Below, piece after piece: positions 1-7,283 of a DNA stretch of 10,747 bases. The stretch comes from a bacterium. Lineage in GTDB: Bacteria; Patescibacteriota; Minisyncoccia; Minisyncoccales; JAGGSE01. Where the stretch lies: assembly GCA_021159225.1 (NCBI GenBank), contig JAGGSE010000202.1, positions 1 to 10,747 on the forward strand, read 5' to 3'. The notes beneath the pieces were generated by a model. The model did no database searches. It worked only from the letters and a program-made list of their open reading frames with translations, and was not told where the DNA came from. The first letter of the stretch is position 1, and every line of letters starts with the position of its first letter. The translations under genes were made by a program, and so were the position numbers.

Positions 1-103
1 CCTCTTTACCGATACTCTTTCTGCAATCAAACTCCATCTAATTGCCAGACTAATGGCAGAAGGCAAGATTGAAAAAGGGCTTATTATAAAAGAAAAAGAA
101 TAA
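1..103 (+). CDS. 3' end of an unrecognised protein-coding gene
   Basis: An open frame enters from the left edge (first complete codon at base 2) and ends at TAA 101-103, giving the last 33 residues of a protein. The visible tail is mixed hydrophobic and basic (…LHLIARLMAEGKIEKG…) and ends in a lysine/glutamate-rich stretch typical of a soluble C-terminus. I do not recognise the family. It lies 14 bases upstream of the ClC gene on the same strand, so the two may be co-transcribed. The frame is supported only by being open and by its tight spacing to the next gene. Confidence 0.5.
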   Translation, partial: LFTDTLSAIKLHLIARLMAEGKIEKGLIIKEKE

Positions 104-117
104 GAAATTTTTAAAAA

Positions 118-1464
118 ATGGAAAAGACGGAAAAGATGAAAGAGGTTTTAGAAGAGGAGACGATATTGTTTATTAGCGTTCTTAAGTGGATTGCTTTTGC
201 CGCATTCATTGGGATAATTGTGGGATTTTCAACCGGGCTGTTTTTAAAGACGCTTGCCTTTACTGTAAAATTAACCGCTTCTCATCGTTACTATTTTTTC
301 TTTCTTCCCCTTGCCTTGCTGGTAAGCAGTTTTTTGACAATGTTGTGTCCGGGTAGCGAGGGGCATGGAACTGAAAAGGTAATAGAGGCAATTCACAGAT
401 ATTCAGGAAAAATTAAGCCCTTAGTTATTCCGGCAAAATTTTTGGCTACAATAGTGACGATAGCCGGAGGAGGCTCTGTAGGAAAAGAAGGCCCTGCCGC
501 TCAGATTGGAGCAGGGCTTTCCTCTCTTTTTGCTGGTCTTTTCAGGCTTGATGAAAGAGACCGTAAAAAATTGGTCATCTGTGGGATTAGCGCAGGCTTT
601 GCCTCTATTTTTGGCACTCCCATAGCCGGAGCCCTTTTTGGTGTAGAGGTTCTTTATGTGGGAGGTATTTTGTATGATGTGCTTTTACCTTCCTTTATCG
701 CGGGAATGGCCGGTTATCATATTTGCTTAGCCATGGGAATAAATTATTTTCATCACTCTTTAGGAGTTATTCCTGCCTTTAGCGAGTCGTTTGTTATAAA
801 AACAGTCATAGCCGGAATTTTCTTCGGGATTTGCGCTCGCCTTCTTATTGAGGTTATGAACCAGTTAAAAAAATTAGACGCTATCTTTCATTGGAAACCA
901 TTAAGACCTGTTTTGGGAGGATTGCTCCTTATTTTTTTAACCTTTGTCTTCTCTAATCAATATCTGGGGTTGGGCATTGAGACAATTCAGAGGTGTCTTG
1001 AAGGAGGGGAGATTGTTTGGTATGCCTTTCTTTTGAAAATTATTTTTACCTCTCTTACCTTGAATTCTGGCGGAAGCGGTGGTATTGTTACCCCCATATT
1101 TTTTATTGGCGCTACCTCGGGCTCTCTTTTTGCAAAAATTTTTGGAGCGGACCCATCAACATTTTCAGCCATTGGTCTTGTCGCCCTTCTTGCCGGAGCG
1201 GGAAACGCGCCAATTTCTGCAAGCGTTATGGCAGTAGAGTTATTTGGTTCAAAAATAGGAGCCTATGCCAGCATCGCTTCTGTTATAAGTTTTATTATGA
1301 CTGGCCACGCAAGCGTATATCCCTCTCAGGTTTTGGCTATGAAAAAATCAGCCACCATTGATGTGGAAACGGGAAAAGAAGTAGAAACCGTACATCCGAG
1401 ATTAAAACTAAGGAGAAAAAGTATAACCTATCTATTGGCAAAAATTGTTAAAAAGATAATCTAA
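118..1464 (+). CDS. ClC-family chloride channel / anion transporter, without CBS domains
   Basis: A 448-residue polytopic membrane protein of the ClC family, which moves Cl- or similar anions across the cytoplasmic membrane as a homodimer. All signature segments are visible. GHGTE (82-86) sits where GSGIP is found in E. coli ClC. GKEGP (122-126) carries the gating glutamate E124. FGTPIAGALF (165-174) and SGGIVTP (320-326) correspond to the GxFxP loop, and VYPSQ (400-404) supplies a candidate for the central tyrosine. Helix H reads GVEVL: the residue aligned with the internal proton glutamate E203 of E. coli ClC is V178, as in many ClC channels. The protein ends in a short basic tail with no CBS pair. 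The ATG at 118 has no Shine-Dalgarno; M7 (ATG 136) is a possible alternative start. Family assignment is firm; channel versus exchanger is open. Confidence 0.93.
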   Translation: MEKTEKMKEVLEEETILFISVLKWIAFAAFIGIIVGFSTGLFLKTLAFTVKLTASHRYYFFFLPLALLVSSFLTMLCPGSEGHGTEKVIEAIHRYSGKIKPLVIPAKFLATIVTIAGGGSVGKEGPAAQIGAGLSSLFAGLFRLDERDRKKLVICGISAGFASIFGTPIAGALFGVEVLYVGGILYDVLLPSFIAGMAGYHICLAMGINYFHHSLGVIPAFSESFVIKTVIAGIFFGICARLLIEVMNQLKKLDAIFHWKPLRPVLGGLLLIFLTFVFSNQYLGLGIETIQRCLEGGEIVWYAFLLKIIFTSLTLNSGGSGGIVTPIFFIGATSGSLFAKIFGADPSTFSAIGLVALLAGAGNAPISASVMAVELFGSKIGAYASIASVISFIMTGHASVYPSQVLAMKKSATIDVETGKEVETVHPRLKLRRKSITYLLAKIVKKII

Positions 1465-1471
1465 TCAGTGC

Positions 1472-1499
1472 TTGCAAAATTAGTAAATGGTGGTATAAT
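1472..1499 (+). promoter_or_regulatory. Sigma70-type extended -10 promoter for the lepB run
   Basis: The -35 candidate is TTGCAA (1472-1477, 4 of 6 consensus). After a 16-nt spacer comes a perfect -10, TATAAT (1494-1499), preceded by TGG (1491-1493), which makes an extended -10. Transcription should start around 1505-1507, only 4-6 bases before the lepB ATG at 1511. It lies in the largest gap in the left half of the window and is the best promoter I could find. Confidence 0.75.
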
Positions 1500-1510
1500 A
1501 CCCTTTAGGT

Positions 1511-2050
1511 ATGAGAGGAGTTATATCTTTTTTTTGGGAGATTTTTAAAATTGTCGTCATCGCTTTAGCCATTGTTTTGCCTGTTCGCTATTTTTTATTC
1601 CAGCCCTTTATTGTCAAGGGGCAATCAATGGAGCCCAACTTCCAAAACAATAATTACCTGATTGTGGATGAACTATCCTACAGGTTTAGGGATCCAGTCA
1701 GGGGAGAGGTGGTTATTTTTTATTATCCCAGAAATCCCAAGACTCGCTTTATAAAGAGGATAATTGGTCTGCCCGGAGAGACCATTGAGATTAAAGGAGG
1801 AAAGGTAAAAATTAACGGCAAGGTTTTAGATGAATCAGAATATCTTCCTCCCGGCACCCAGACCATAGGAGATATTCAGATATCCCTAAAGAAGGACGAA
1901 TATTTTGTTTTGGGGGATAATCGGCTTTTTTCCTATGATTCCAGACGCTGGGGAGTATTGCCGAGAAAATATATCATCGGCAGGGCAATTTTAAGGGCCT
2001 GGCCGTTTACTATTTTTAGAGAGATTGAGGCCCCTGCTTTTTCAACCTAA
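1511..2050 (+). CDS. lepB: Signal peptidase I
   Basis: Type I signal peptidase, 179 residues. It cleaves signal peptides from Sec-exported proteins at the outer face of the cytoplasmic membrane, using a Ser/Lys dyad. One N-terminal membrane anchor is visible (about residues 8-28). Box B, GQSMEP, carries the catalytic serine S39. Box D, IKRIIGLPGE, carries the general-base lysine K82. Box E is GDNRLFSYDSR (135-145). It has the compact form seen in Gram-positive and CPR bacteria. The start is fixed because an in-frame stop lies inside the promoter -10 and no other start codon lies between. The AGGT touching the ATG is too close to act as a ribosome binding site. It is followed by hisS after 3 bases. 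The exported 3D-domain protein further along the same run, with an ARA-E cleavage site, is a likely client. Confidence 0.96.
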   Translation: MRGVISFFWEIFKIVVIALAIVLPVRYFLFQPFIVKGQSMEPNFQNNNYLIVDELSYRFRDPVRGEVVIFYYPRNPKTRFIKRIIGLPGETIEIKGGKVKINGKVLDESEYLPPGTQTIGDIQISLKKDEYFVLGDNRLFSYDSRRWGVLPRKYIIGRAILRAWPFTIFREIEAPAFST

Positions 2051-2053
2051 ACT

Positions 2054-3334
2054 ATGAAAAAACCAAGGTTTCAGACCCCGAGCGGAATGCGGGACATTCT
2101 TTCTGAAGAACTGACCTATTATCAGAAGATATTTGATATTTGTCAAAAAATGGCTGATTTTTATGGCTTTGAAAGGATTGAAACCCCTATTTTAGAACAA
2201 ACCGAGCTCTTTTCAAGAGGCGTGGGCCAAGCCACAGATATTGTGAAAAAGGAGATGTTTAGTTTTAAGACCAAGGGAGGCGATGAATTGACCATGCGGC
2301 CAGAAGGGACAGCGCCAGTGGCTAGGGCATATATTGAGGAGGGAATGCGGTCCCGACCCCAACCGGTAAAACTTTGGTATTTTGGGCCATTTTTTAGACA
2401 TGAAAAACCCCAGCGAGGTAGGTACCGCCAATTTTGGCAGTTTGGCTTTGAGGTTTTAGGTGAAGCAAGCCCGGTGATTGACGCTCAGATTATTCAACTT
2501 TTTTTCAACATTTTAGGTGCCTTGAAATTCAAAGACCTTGCTGTTAAGATAAATAGCATTGGCTGTTCCACTTGTCGGCCCAGATTTAAGAGGATATTGT
2601 CCTCTTATTTGAGAAATCGGGCATCTTCTTTATGTTCTGAGTGTCGGCGGCGCCTGAAAGAAAGTTCTTGGAGGGTGCTTGACTGTAAGGAGGAGAAATG
2701 TCAGGCAGTTATTAACAATGCTCCCCAAATGCTTGACTACCTTTGTGAGATATGTCATAAACATTTTAAGAGTGTTTTGGAATTTTTGGACGAACTTTCC
2801 ATTCCCTATATTTTAGAACCTCATCTGGTAAGGGGTTTAGATTATTATACAAAGACGGTTTTTGAAATTGTGGAGATGGGTAAGGAAGGGAAGAGTTTTG
2901 GCACACTGGTTGGGGGCGGGAGATATGACAATTTAGTAAAAATCTTGGGAGGAGGTGTAGTTCCGGGATGCGGCGGAGCGGCTGGGGTTGAAAGAATAAT
3001 AGAAGCGATGAAGGAAAGGGGAGTAAAGGTTTCTTCTCCTTCTTCTCCCAAGATATTTTTATGCCAATTGGGAACACTGGCTAAGAGGAAATCTTTGGTT
3101 TTGATTGAGAGGTTTCAAGAAAATAAGATCCCTATTGCTGAATTGCTGTCCAAGGATTCTTTGCGGGTTCAATTGGAGCGAGCCAACAAAATGGGAGCAA
3201 AATATGTTTTGATTATGGGCCAGAAGGAGGCATTAGAAGATAAAATCATTATAAAAGATATGGCAACAGGAAGACAAAAATTGGTGGAGATAAAAAAGGT
3301 GATAAACGAAATAAAGAAACAACTAAAAAAGTAA
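2054..3334 (+). CDS. hisS: Histidyl-tRNA synthetase, with a four-pair cysteine insertion
   Basis: Class II aminoacyl-tRNA synthetase, 426 residues, charging tRNA-His with histidine. Class II motif 1 lies in the N-terminal region (around 40-60). TMRPEGT (80-86) and motif 2, FRHEKPQRGRYRQFWQFG (114-131), build the ATP site. LVRGLDYY (258-265) is the histidine-specific HisA motif. GGGRYDNL (287-294) and GAAGVERI (308-315) cover the histidine/motif 3 region. The C-terminal anticodon-binding domain spans about 333-426. The central domain holds eight paired cysteines: C171/C174, C194/C197, C211/C216 and C231/C234, which look like metal ligands. No Shine-Dalgarno is present, and the start is 3 bases after lepB, suggesting translational coupling. 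Length and motifs are complete, so the enzyme should be active. Confidence 0.97.
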   Translation: MKKPRFQTPSGMRDILSEELTYYQKIFDICQKMADFYGFERIETPILEQTELFSRGVGQATDIVKKEMFSFKTKGGDELTMRPEGTAPVARAYIEEGMRSRPQPVKLWYFGPFFRHEKPQRGRYRQFWQFGFEVLGEASPVIDAQIIQLFFNILGALKFKDLAVKINSIGCSTCRPRFKRILSSYLRNRASSLCSECRRRLKESSWRVLDCKEEKCQAVINNAPQMLDYLCEICHKHFKSVLEFLDELSIPYILEPHLVRGLDYYTKTVFEIVEMGKEGKSFGTLVGGGRYDNLVKILGGGVVPGCGGAAGVERIIEAMKERGVKVSSPSSPKIFLCQLGTLAKRKSLVLIERFQENKIPIAELLSKDSLRVQLERANKMGAKYVLIMGQKEALEDKIIIKDMATGRQKLVEIKKVINEIKKQLKK

Positions 3335-3341
3335 TTATTTT

Positions 3342-3683
3342 ATGGCTTGTATTTTTTGTCAGATTATCAATAAGGAAGCACCTGCTGAAATTGTTTATGA
3401 GGATGAAAAGATTATTGCCTTTAAGGACATTCATCCAGTGGCTCCTGTTCATATTTTGGTTGTGCCCAAAAGACACATTGATTCTGTGGAAGATCTTAAG
3501 GAGAAAGATAGGGAATTGGCTGGGAGATTGATATTGGTTGCTAAAGAGGTTGCCCAGCAGTTTTCTATAAATAAAAGCGGTTATAAACTTGTTTTTAATG
3601 TTGGTCGAGGAGGAGGTCAGATTATAGACCACATTCATCTTCACTTGATAGGAGGATGGAAAAAAAATGCCATTAGAAGTTAA
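3342..3683 (+). CDS. HIT-family (Hint-like) nucleotide phosphoramidase/hydrolase
   Basis: A small histidine-triad protein of 113 residues. Family members hydrolyse nucleoside phosphoramidates, adenylylated lysines or dinucleoside polyphosphates; the substrate here cannot be read from sequence. The triad HIHLHL is at 97-102, with H99 the expected nucleophile. The N-terminal CIFC (3-6), the DIHP-x-x-PVHILVVPKRH segment (29-45) and FNVGRGGGQ (85-93) are typical of the Hint branch. The gene lies 7 bases after hisS. HIT proteins of the Hint type can remove aminoacyl-AMP by-products of tRNA synthetases, which makes the hisS neighbour suggestive, but this is inference. Its last 17 bases overlap the start of rpsU in another frame and also contain that gene's ribosome binding site upstream. 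Confidence 0.93.
   Translation: MACIFCQIINKEAPAEIVYEDEKIIAFKDIHPVAPVHILVVPKRHIDSVEDLKEKDRELAGRLILVAKEVAQQFSINKSGYKLVFNVGRGGGQIIDHIHLHLIGGWKKNAIRS
3650..3655 (+). promoter_or_regulatory. Shine-Dalgarno AGGAGG of rpsU
   Basis: AGGAGG lies 11 bases before the rpsU ATG at 3667, inside the end of the HIT gene. It is slightly far from the start, but it is the only six-base match to the anti-Shine-Dalgarno at a workable distance from any start codon in the window. It supports the choice of 3667 as the rpsU start. Confidence 0.65.
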
Positions 3684-3882
3684 AAAAAGACCAAAAGAGA
3701 CATCGCAGGCTCTTGTCCGCCGTTTTAATAGAATTCTAAAGCAAAGCGGTATTTTGTTTCGGGCAAGAAAACTCCAGTTTCGGGAAAGAGAGAAGTCCCG
3801 GGAAATGAAGAAAAGGGAGGCGTTGAGAAGGGAGGAAATAAAAAAGCGCTACAAGAAATTGGAGAAACTTGGTAAGATATAA
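3667..3882 (+). CDS. rpsU: Ribosomal protein bS21
   Basis: Small-subunit protein bS21, 71 residues, strongly basic. In the 30S platform it sits next to the 3' end of 16S rRNA, near the anti-Shine-Dalgarno. The family core is clear: ETSQALVRRFNRILKQSGIL (11-30), followed by a long Arg/Lys/Glu helix ending in KKLEKLGKI. It overlaps the HIT gene by 17 bases and is followed by yqeY with no gap (TAAATG). The rpsU-yqeY pair is a widely conserved bacterial gene order and strengthens both calls. It alone here has a strong ribosome binding site. Confidence 0.95.
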   Translation: MPLEVKKRPKETSQALVRRFNRILKQSGILFRARKLQFREREKSREMKKREALRREEIKKRYKKLEKLGKI

Positions 3883-4359
3883 ATGTTAAGGCAGGAAATT
3901 GAAAAAAATTTTCAGGAGGCAGTAAAAGAAAAAAAGGAAAGAGAGGTTTCTACCCTGAGGATGTTAAAAGCGGCGATTCTTGAGAGGGAAAGGAAAAAAA
4001 GATATAAACTGATTCAGGAGGGAAAAGAAAAAGAGGTAATCCTGTCAGATGAGGAGATGATAGAGATTGTAATGTCAGAGATTAAAAAAAGAAAGGAGTC
4101 CTTGGCTCTTTTTAGAAAGGGAAAAAGAGACGACCTGATAAGCCAGACAGAGAAAGAGATTGAGATTTTGGAAAGATACCTCCCAGAACAGGCCTCTCCG
4201 GAAGAGATTAGGACCTTAGCCAGAGAAATAATTAGGAAAACCGGAGCCAAAGAGATGAAAGATATGGGGCAGGTGATGTCTCAATTGATGGGCCGTCTTA
4301 AGGGGAAAGCGGAAGGAAAATTGGTGTCAGAAATTGTTAGAGAATTATTGTCTGAATAA
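3883..4359 (+). CDS. yqeY: GatB/YqeY-domain protein
   Basis: A 158-residue YqeY-family protein, close to the usual family length of about 150. The fold matches the tRNA-binding tail domain of GatB, a subunit of the tRNA-dependent amidotransferase. The cellular role of free-standing YqeY is not settled; an action on tRNA or translation is the family-based guess. Recognisable segments are the N-terminal helix ending VSTLRMLKAAI (33-43 approx.), the E-I-x-x-LERYLPEQ stretch near 90-102, and the C-terminal MGQVMSQLMGRLKGKAEGK block. The start codon directly abuts the rpsU stop. No Shine-Dalgarno lies at a useful distance (GGAG is 18 bases away), so translation probably depends on coupling to rpsU. 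Confidence 0.93.
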   Translation: MLRQEIEKNFQEAVKEKKEREVSTLRMLKAAILERERKKRYKLIQEGKEKEVILSDEEMIEIVMSEIKKRKESLALFRKGKRDDLISQTEKEIEILERYLPEQASPEEIRTLAREIIRKTGAKEMKDMGQVMSQLMGRLKGKAEGKLVSEIVRELLSE

Positions 4360-4374
4360 TATTTGAAATAAAAT

Positions 4375-6735
4375 ATGACAACAAGGATATTTGATAAAAT
4401 TATTAAGGGTTTAATTTATGCAACCGTTTTTTTGCTGCCTCTTTTCTGGTTGCCCTTTTCTTTTGAGGCATTTGAGTTTAACAAGCAGTTTCTTTTGTTT
4501 TTTCTTGTCTACTTGACCCTAATTTTTTACCTAGCCCGAATGATTTTTGTGGACAAAGAGATTCGGTTCAGGTTAGGCCTGCTGGATATGTCTGTTTTGG
4601 TGTTTCTCCTGATTACAATTCTTTCAGTTGCGTTTTCAGTTGACAGAGTTTCTTCTCTTTTTGGCTTCTACGGAAGGTTTACTAATGGCCTGGTCGGCTT
4701 GCTTTCTGTTGTTGTTCTCTATTTTTTAATCAGCAGCAATACCAAGTCCTCTGTTTGTTCTCTATCTCCCTCAGACAAGAAAGACGGGCAGATCTCAGAT
4801 TCAGAAAAAAGAGGAATATTAACCCTTGACGCTTTGCTTAAGGCTTTTTACTCCTCTGTATTTTTTGTGGTCTTGATATCTTATTTTTCAATCTTCGGCG
4901 TTTGGCAAAAATTGGGATTTAGCCGGTTTTCTTATCTAAGAATTTTGTCCCAGAGGACATTTAACCCCTCTTCTAACTTTTTGCAAGGATTAGCGGTGTT
5001 TTTGGCAATAGTTCTTGTCTTCCTTTGCGCTTTGATTTTGACTCGAAAGAAGGGCAGACCATTAGCCACCATCTTTTATTATCTTTTCTTAATTTCTATC
5101 TTGGGGCTTTTAATTGTAATTAATTTCTCTCCGGCTTGGATGGTAATTTTAATTTCTCTTTCTGCTTTTGTTATCTTTTCTCTGGTTAGCCGGATTTTTA
5201 GGGAGGATGTCAACCGTCTTCTCTTGGTAATATCCCTACTCATAGTTTCTTCTTTCTTTTTGCTTTTTGGCCATTCCTCCTTTTTCCAACTCCCTTTCTC
5301 AAACCTGCCTCAAGAGCAACTTCTTAGTCAGAAGATAAGTTGGGAAACATCTTGGAACGCTCTTAAAAGTGGAACCAAATCCTTTCTCTTGGGCTCTGGT
5401 CCCGGTACCTTCCGCTATGATTTTTCTAAATTTAAGCCGCTTAGTTTCAGCAAGAGTCCTCTTTGGACAATAAGGTTTGACAGACCGGCAAGTCATCTGT
5501 CTGAGATTTTAGCCACGATGGGAGTTGTAGGAGTTCTTTCCTATTTGGTTCTAATAGGGGTGTTTCTGTTTATTTGTTATTCTCTGCTGTTTAGAAAAAA
5601 GAGGGAGGGAGAATTAGAAGAAGGAAAAAAGATTTCTTTGGCTATTTTGTCTGCCTTTTTGGCTTTGATTTCTGCCCATATTTTTTATTATCAGAATACT
5701 GTTTTGCTTTTTACTTTCTGGTTTATTTTGGCAATAGGGTCAGCAGTTTTACCCTATTCCTCAAAAGAGAAGACCATTTCCTTTAAGAGTTTTCCCGAAT
5801 TAGGTTTGGTTTTTTCAAGTATATTTCTTATTTTCTCTTTAGTTATTTTGGCCTCTTATTATCTTGGAGCGAGGATTTATTTGGCGGACTCCTATTATCG
5901 CCGTTCGCTTTTGGCCTCTGACATTGGAAAGAAGACCGAACTCTTGGAGAAGGCAGTAGGTCTTAATCCTTATTTTTCAACCTATCAGATTGTTTTGGCT
6001 CAGAATTACGACCTTCAGATTAAGCAGAAGGGAGGTAGGGGAGTTACAAATTGGGCAAAAAGGGCAGTTGATTTGGCAAAAGGAGCAACTGAAAATTGGC
6101 CTAATGATGTGGCTGCCTGGGAGACATTGGGTATGATTTATCGTGATATTCGTCCTATCTCAACCGGCTCTGCTGGGGACTTTGCAATAAAGTCCTTTAG
6201 AAAGGCAATTGATCTAGAGCCGGGCAATCCGGTTTTGTTTACAGAGTTAGGAAAATTGTATCTTTCAAGCGACACAAAAAAGGCAAGGGAATATTTTGCC
6301 AAGGCTAAGGAACTTAATCCCGCCTACCTTGATGCTCCTCTTCAGGAGGCTTTAACCTATGAAGCAGAGAAAAAGCCAGAAGAGGCGATAAAGCGTTTGG
6401 AGAATCTTGTTAAAAACAATTCCCTCAATTACCAGAATTATCTTCTTTTAGCAGAGGTGAGATTTCAATTGGGTCGACTTTATTTTAATACTGGCCAACT
6501 TGATAAGGCAATTTTTCAGCTTAATGGAGCGCTTGATTTGGTTCCCAATCATTCTAACTCTCTTTATGCTCTTGGATTGGCTTATAAAAAGAAAGGAGAT
6601 AAGGACAAGGCAATTTCTTATTTCAAAAGGGTTTTGGAACTGAATCCCGGCAATAAAGAAGTGGAGAAAGAAATAAACGAGCTAAAAGAAAAGAAGGCAA
6701 AGAAGAAATCTGGGAACGAAAAACCAGAAAAATGA
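4375..6735 (+). CDS. O-antigen ligase/polymerase-like membrane protein with C-terminal TPR domain
   Basis: A 786-residue fusion. Residues 1-500 hold about 13 hydrophobic segments (for example 11-30, 38-59, 70-90, 103-120, 158-176, 383-405, 475-498). Between two late segments lies an extracytoplasmic-type loop with GSGPGTF (340-346) and SHLSEILATMGVVGVLSYL (373-391), which match the conserved Wzy/WaaL/PglL ligase region. This family transfers or polymerises undecaprenyl-linked glycans on the outer membrane face. Residues 504-765 form tetratricopeptide repeats, clearest at 579-617, 618-650, 690-722 and 724-757 (ALGLAYKKKGDKDKAISYFKRVLELNPGN is cut short here as ALGLAYKKKGDK). A Lys/Glu-rich tail ends the protein. 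A Ser/Asp-rich loop at 120-147 separates two membrane helices. The acceptor, whether lipid, pilin or S-layer protein, is unknown. The stop overlaps the next start as ATGA, so the two are probably co-translated. Confidence 0.88.
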   Translation: MTTRIFDKIIKGLIYATVFLLPLFWLPFSFEAFEFNKQFLLFFLVYLTLIFYLARMIFVDKEIRFRLGLLDMSVLVFLLITILSVAFSVDRVSSLFGFYGRFTNGLVGLLSVVVLYFLISSNTKSSVCSLSPSDKKDGQISDSEKRGILTLDALLKAFYSSVFFVVLISYFSIFGVWQKLGFSRFSYLRILSQRTFNPSSNFLQGLAVFLAIVLVFLCALILTRKKGRPLATIFYYLFLISILGLLIVINFSPAWMVILISLSAFVIFSLVSRIFREDVNRLLLVISLLIVSSFFLLFGHSSFFQLPFSNLPQEQLLSQKISWETSWNALKSGTKSFLLGSGPGTFRYDFSKFKPLSFSKSPLWTIRFDRPASHLSEILATMGVVGVLSYLVLIGVFLFICYSLLFRKKREGELEEGKKISLAILSAFLALISAHIFYYQNTVLLFTFWFILAIGSAVLPYSSKEKTISFKSFPELGLVFSSIFLIFSLVILASYYLGARIYLADSYYRRSLLASDIGKKTELLEKAVGLNPYFSTYQIVLAQNYDLQIKQKGGRGVTNWAKRAVDLAKGATENWPNDVAAWETLGMIYRDIRPISTGSAGDFAIKSFRKAIDLEPGNPVLFTELGKLYLSSDTKKAREYFAKAKELNPAYLDAPLQEALTYEAEKKPEEAIKRLENLVKNNSLNYQNYLLLAEVRFQLGRLYFNTGQLDKAIFQLNGALDLVPNHSNSLYALGLAYKKKGDKDKAISYFKRVLELNPGNKEVEKEINELKEKKAKKKSGNEKPEK

Positions 6736-7211
6736 GAAGAACCTTAATTGCTCTTTCTACCCTCGGAGTTTTTATTGGAATTCTTCTTCCCTTTCAACTC
6801 AAGGCTCCTAAGGCAAGAGCAGAGGTCCAAGTTTCTTCTCCTGATAAGATAGCGGAAATTGTCACAATTACTGATAATACCCTTTTTGCTGTTGGCAGTC
6901 CTATTAGTCCAGAAACTCCGATGAGGCGAAGGATGGAGGTGATAGTTACTGCTTATTCTTCCACTCCCTGGGAGACAGACGATAGTCCAGAGATTACTGC
7001 TTCCGGTTCTCGGGTAAGGGAAGGGATTGTTGCCAATAATTTTCTTCCTCTGGGGACGAGAATTAAAATTCCAGAACTATTTGGGGACAGGGTCTTTGTG
7101 GTGGAAGACAGGATGCATTGGAAAAAAGGGAATTATCATATTGATATCTGGCTTCCCTCTTACCAAGAGGCAAAAAATTTTGGAGTTAAGCGGACCTATA
7201 TCCTATATTGA
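6732..7211 (+). CDS. Exported 3D-domain protein (double-psi beta-barrel, possible murein-acting)
   Basis: 159 residues. An N-terminal signal peptide is clear: basic MRR, a hydrophobic core (4-20), then ARA before E31 as a type I signal peptidase site. The mature part carries a 3D domain (about 68-159), named for three conserved aspartates found in the MltA/RlpA-like barrel: TDDSP (82-86, D83 or D84), VEDRM (124-128, D126) and HIDIW (136-140, D138). VTAYSSTPWETDD and LPLGTRIKIP are also typical. Related domains cleave or bind peptidoglycan glycan strands; hydrolytic activity here is unproven. The short segment 31-67 has no recognisable peptidoglycan-binding module. It overlaps the O-antigen ligase gene by 4 bases, linking it to envelope glycan work, and ends the lepB run. 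Confidence 0.9.
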   Translation: MRRTLIALSTLGVFIGILLPFQLKAPKARAEVQVSSPDKIAEIVTITDNTLFAVGSPISPETPMRRRMEVIVTAYSSTPWETDDSPEITASGSRVREGIVANNFLPLGTRIKIPELFGDRVFVVEDRMHWKKGNYHIDIWLPSYQEAKNFGVKRTYILY

Positions 7212-7236
7212 TTAAAAGTTAGCGGTCCGTCTAAAC

Positions 7237-7254
7237 TGAGATTTCTCATTTTTT
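7237..7254 (+). terminator. Weak intrinsic terminator candidate
   Basis: TGAG (7237-7240) pairs with CTCA (7245-7248) around a 4-base loop, followed by six T (7249-7254). The stem is only 4 bp and AT-rich around it, so efficiency would be low. Its support comes mainly from position: it is in the 72-base gap after the 3D gene, one of the two largest gaps here. Confidence 0.3.
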
Positions 7255-7283
7255 CACTTTTGCCTCTTTTCCCAGAGATTTGT

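Noticed and set aside
69..90. TTGAAA and TATAAA before the ClC gene as a promoter
   Set aside because: The spacer is only about 10 bases, far below the usual 16-18.
2766..3077. Minus-strand open frames opposite hisS and others across the window
   Set aside because: They lie wholly inside well-supported plus-strand genes and their translations are low-complexity with no family resemblance.
3607..3616. AGGAGGAGG inside the HIT gene as a ribosome binding site
   Set aside because: It encodes the conserved glycines of the HIT motif region, and no start codon with a plausible frame follows at the right distance.
4732..4815. Ser/Asp-rich loop in the O-antigen-ligase-like gene as a recent insertion
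   Set aside because: No repeat structure or change in base composition marks its edges; loops of this size between membrane helices are common in the family.
7180..7209. Possible promoter (TTGGAG, 18 bases, TATATT) for the cysteine synthase run
   Set aside because: The -35 matches only 3 of 6, it lies in the 3D gene, and transcription would begin upstream of the terminator-like hairpin.
7260..7283. TTG start giving eight extra residues on the cysteine synthase
   Set aside because: It has no ribosome binding site, overlaps the region just after the T tract, and the family normally begins where ATG 7284 puts it.
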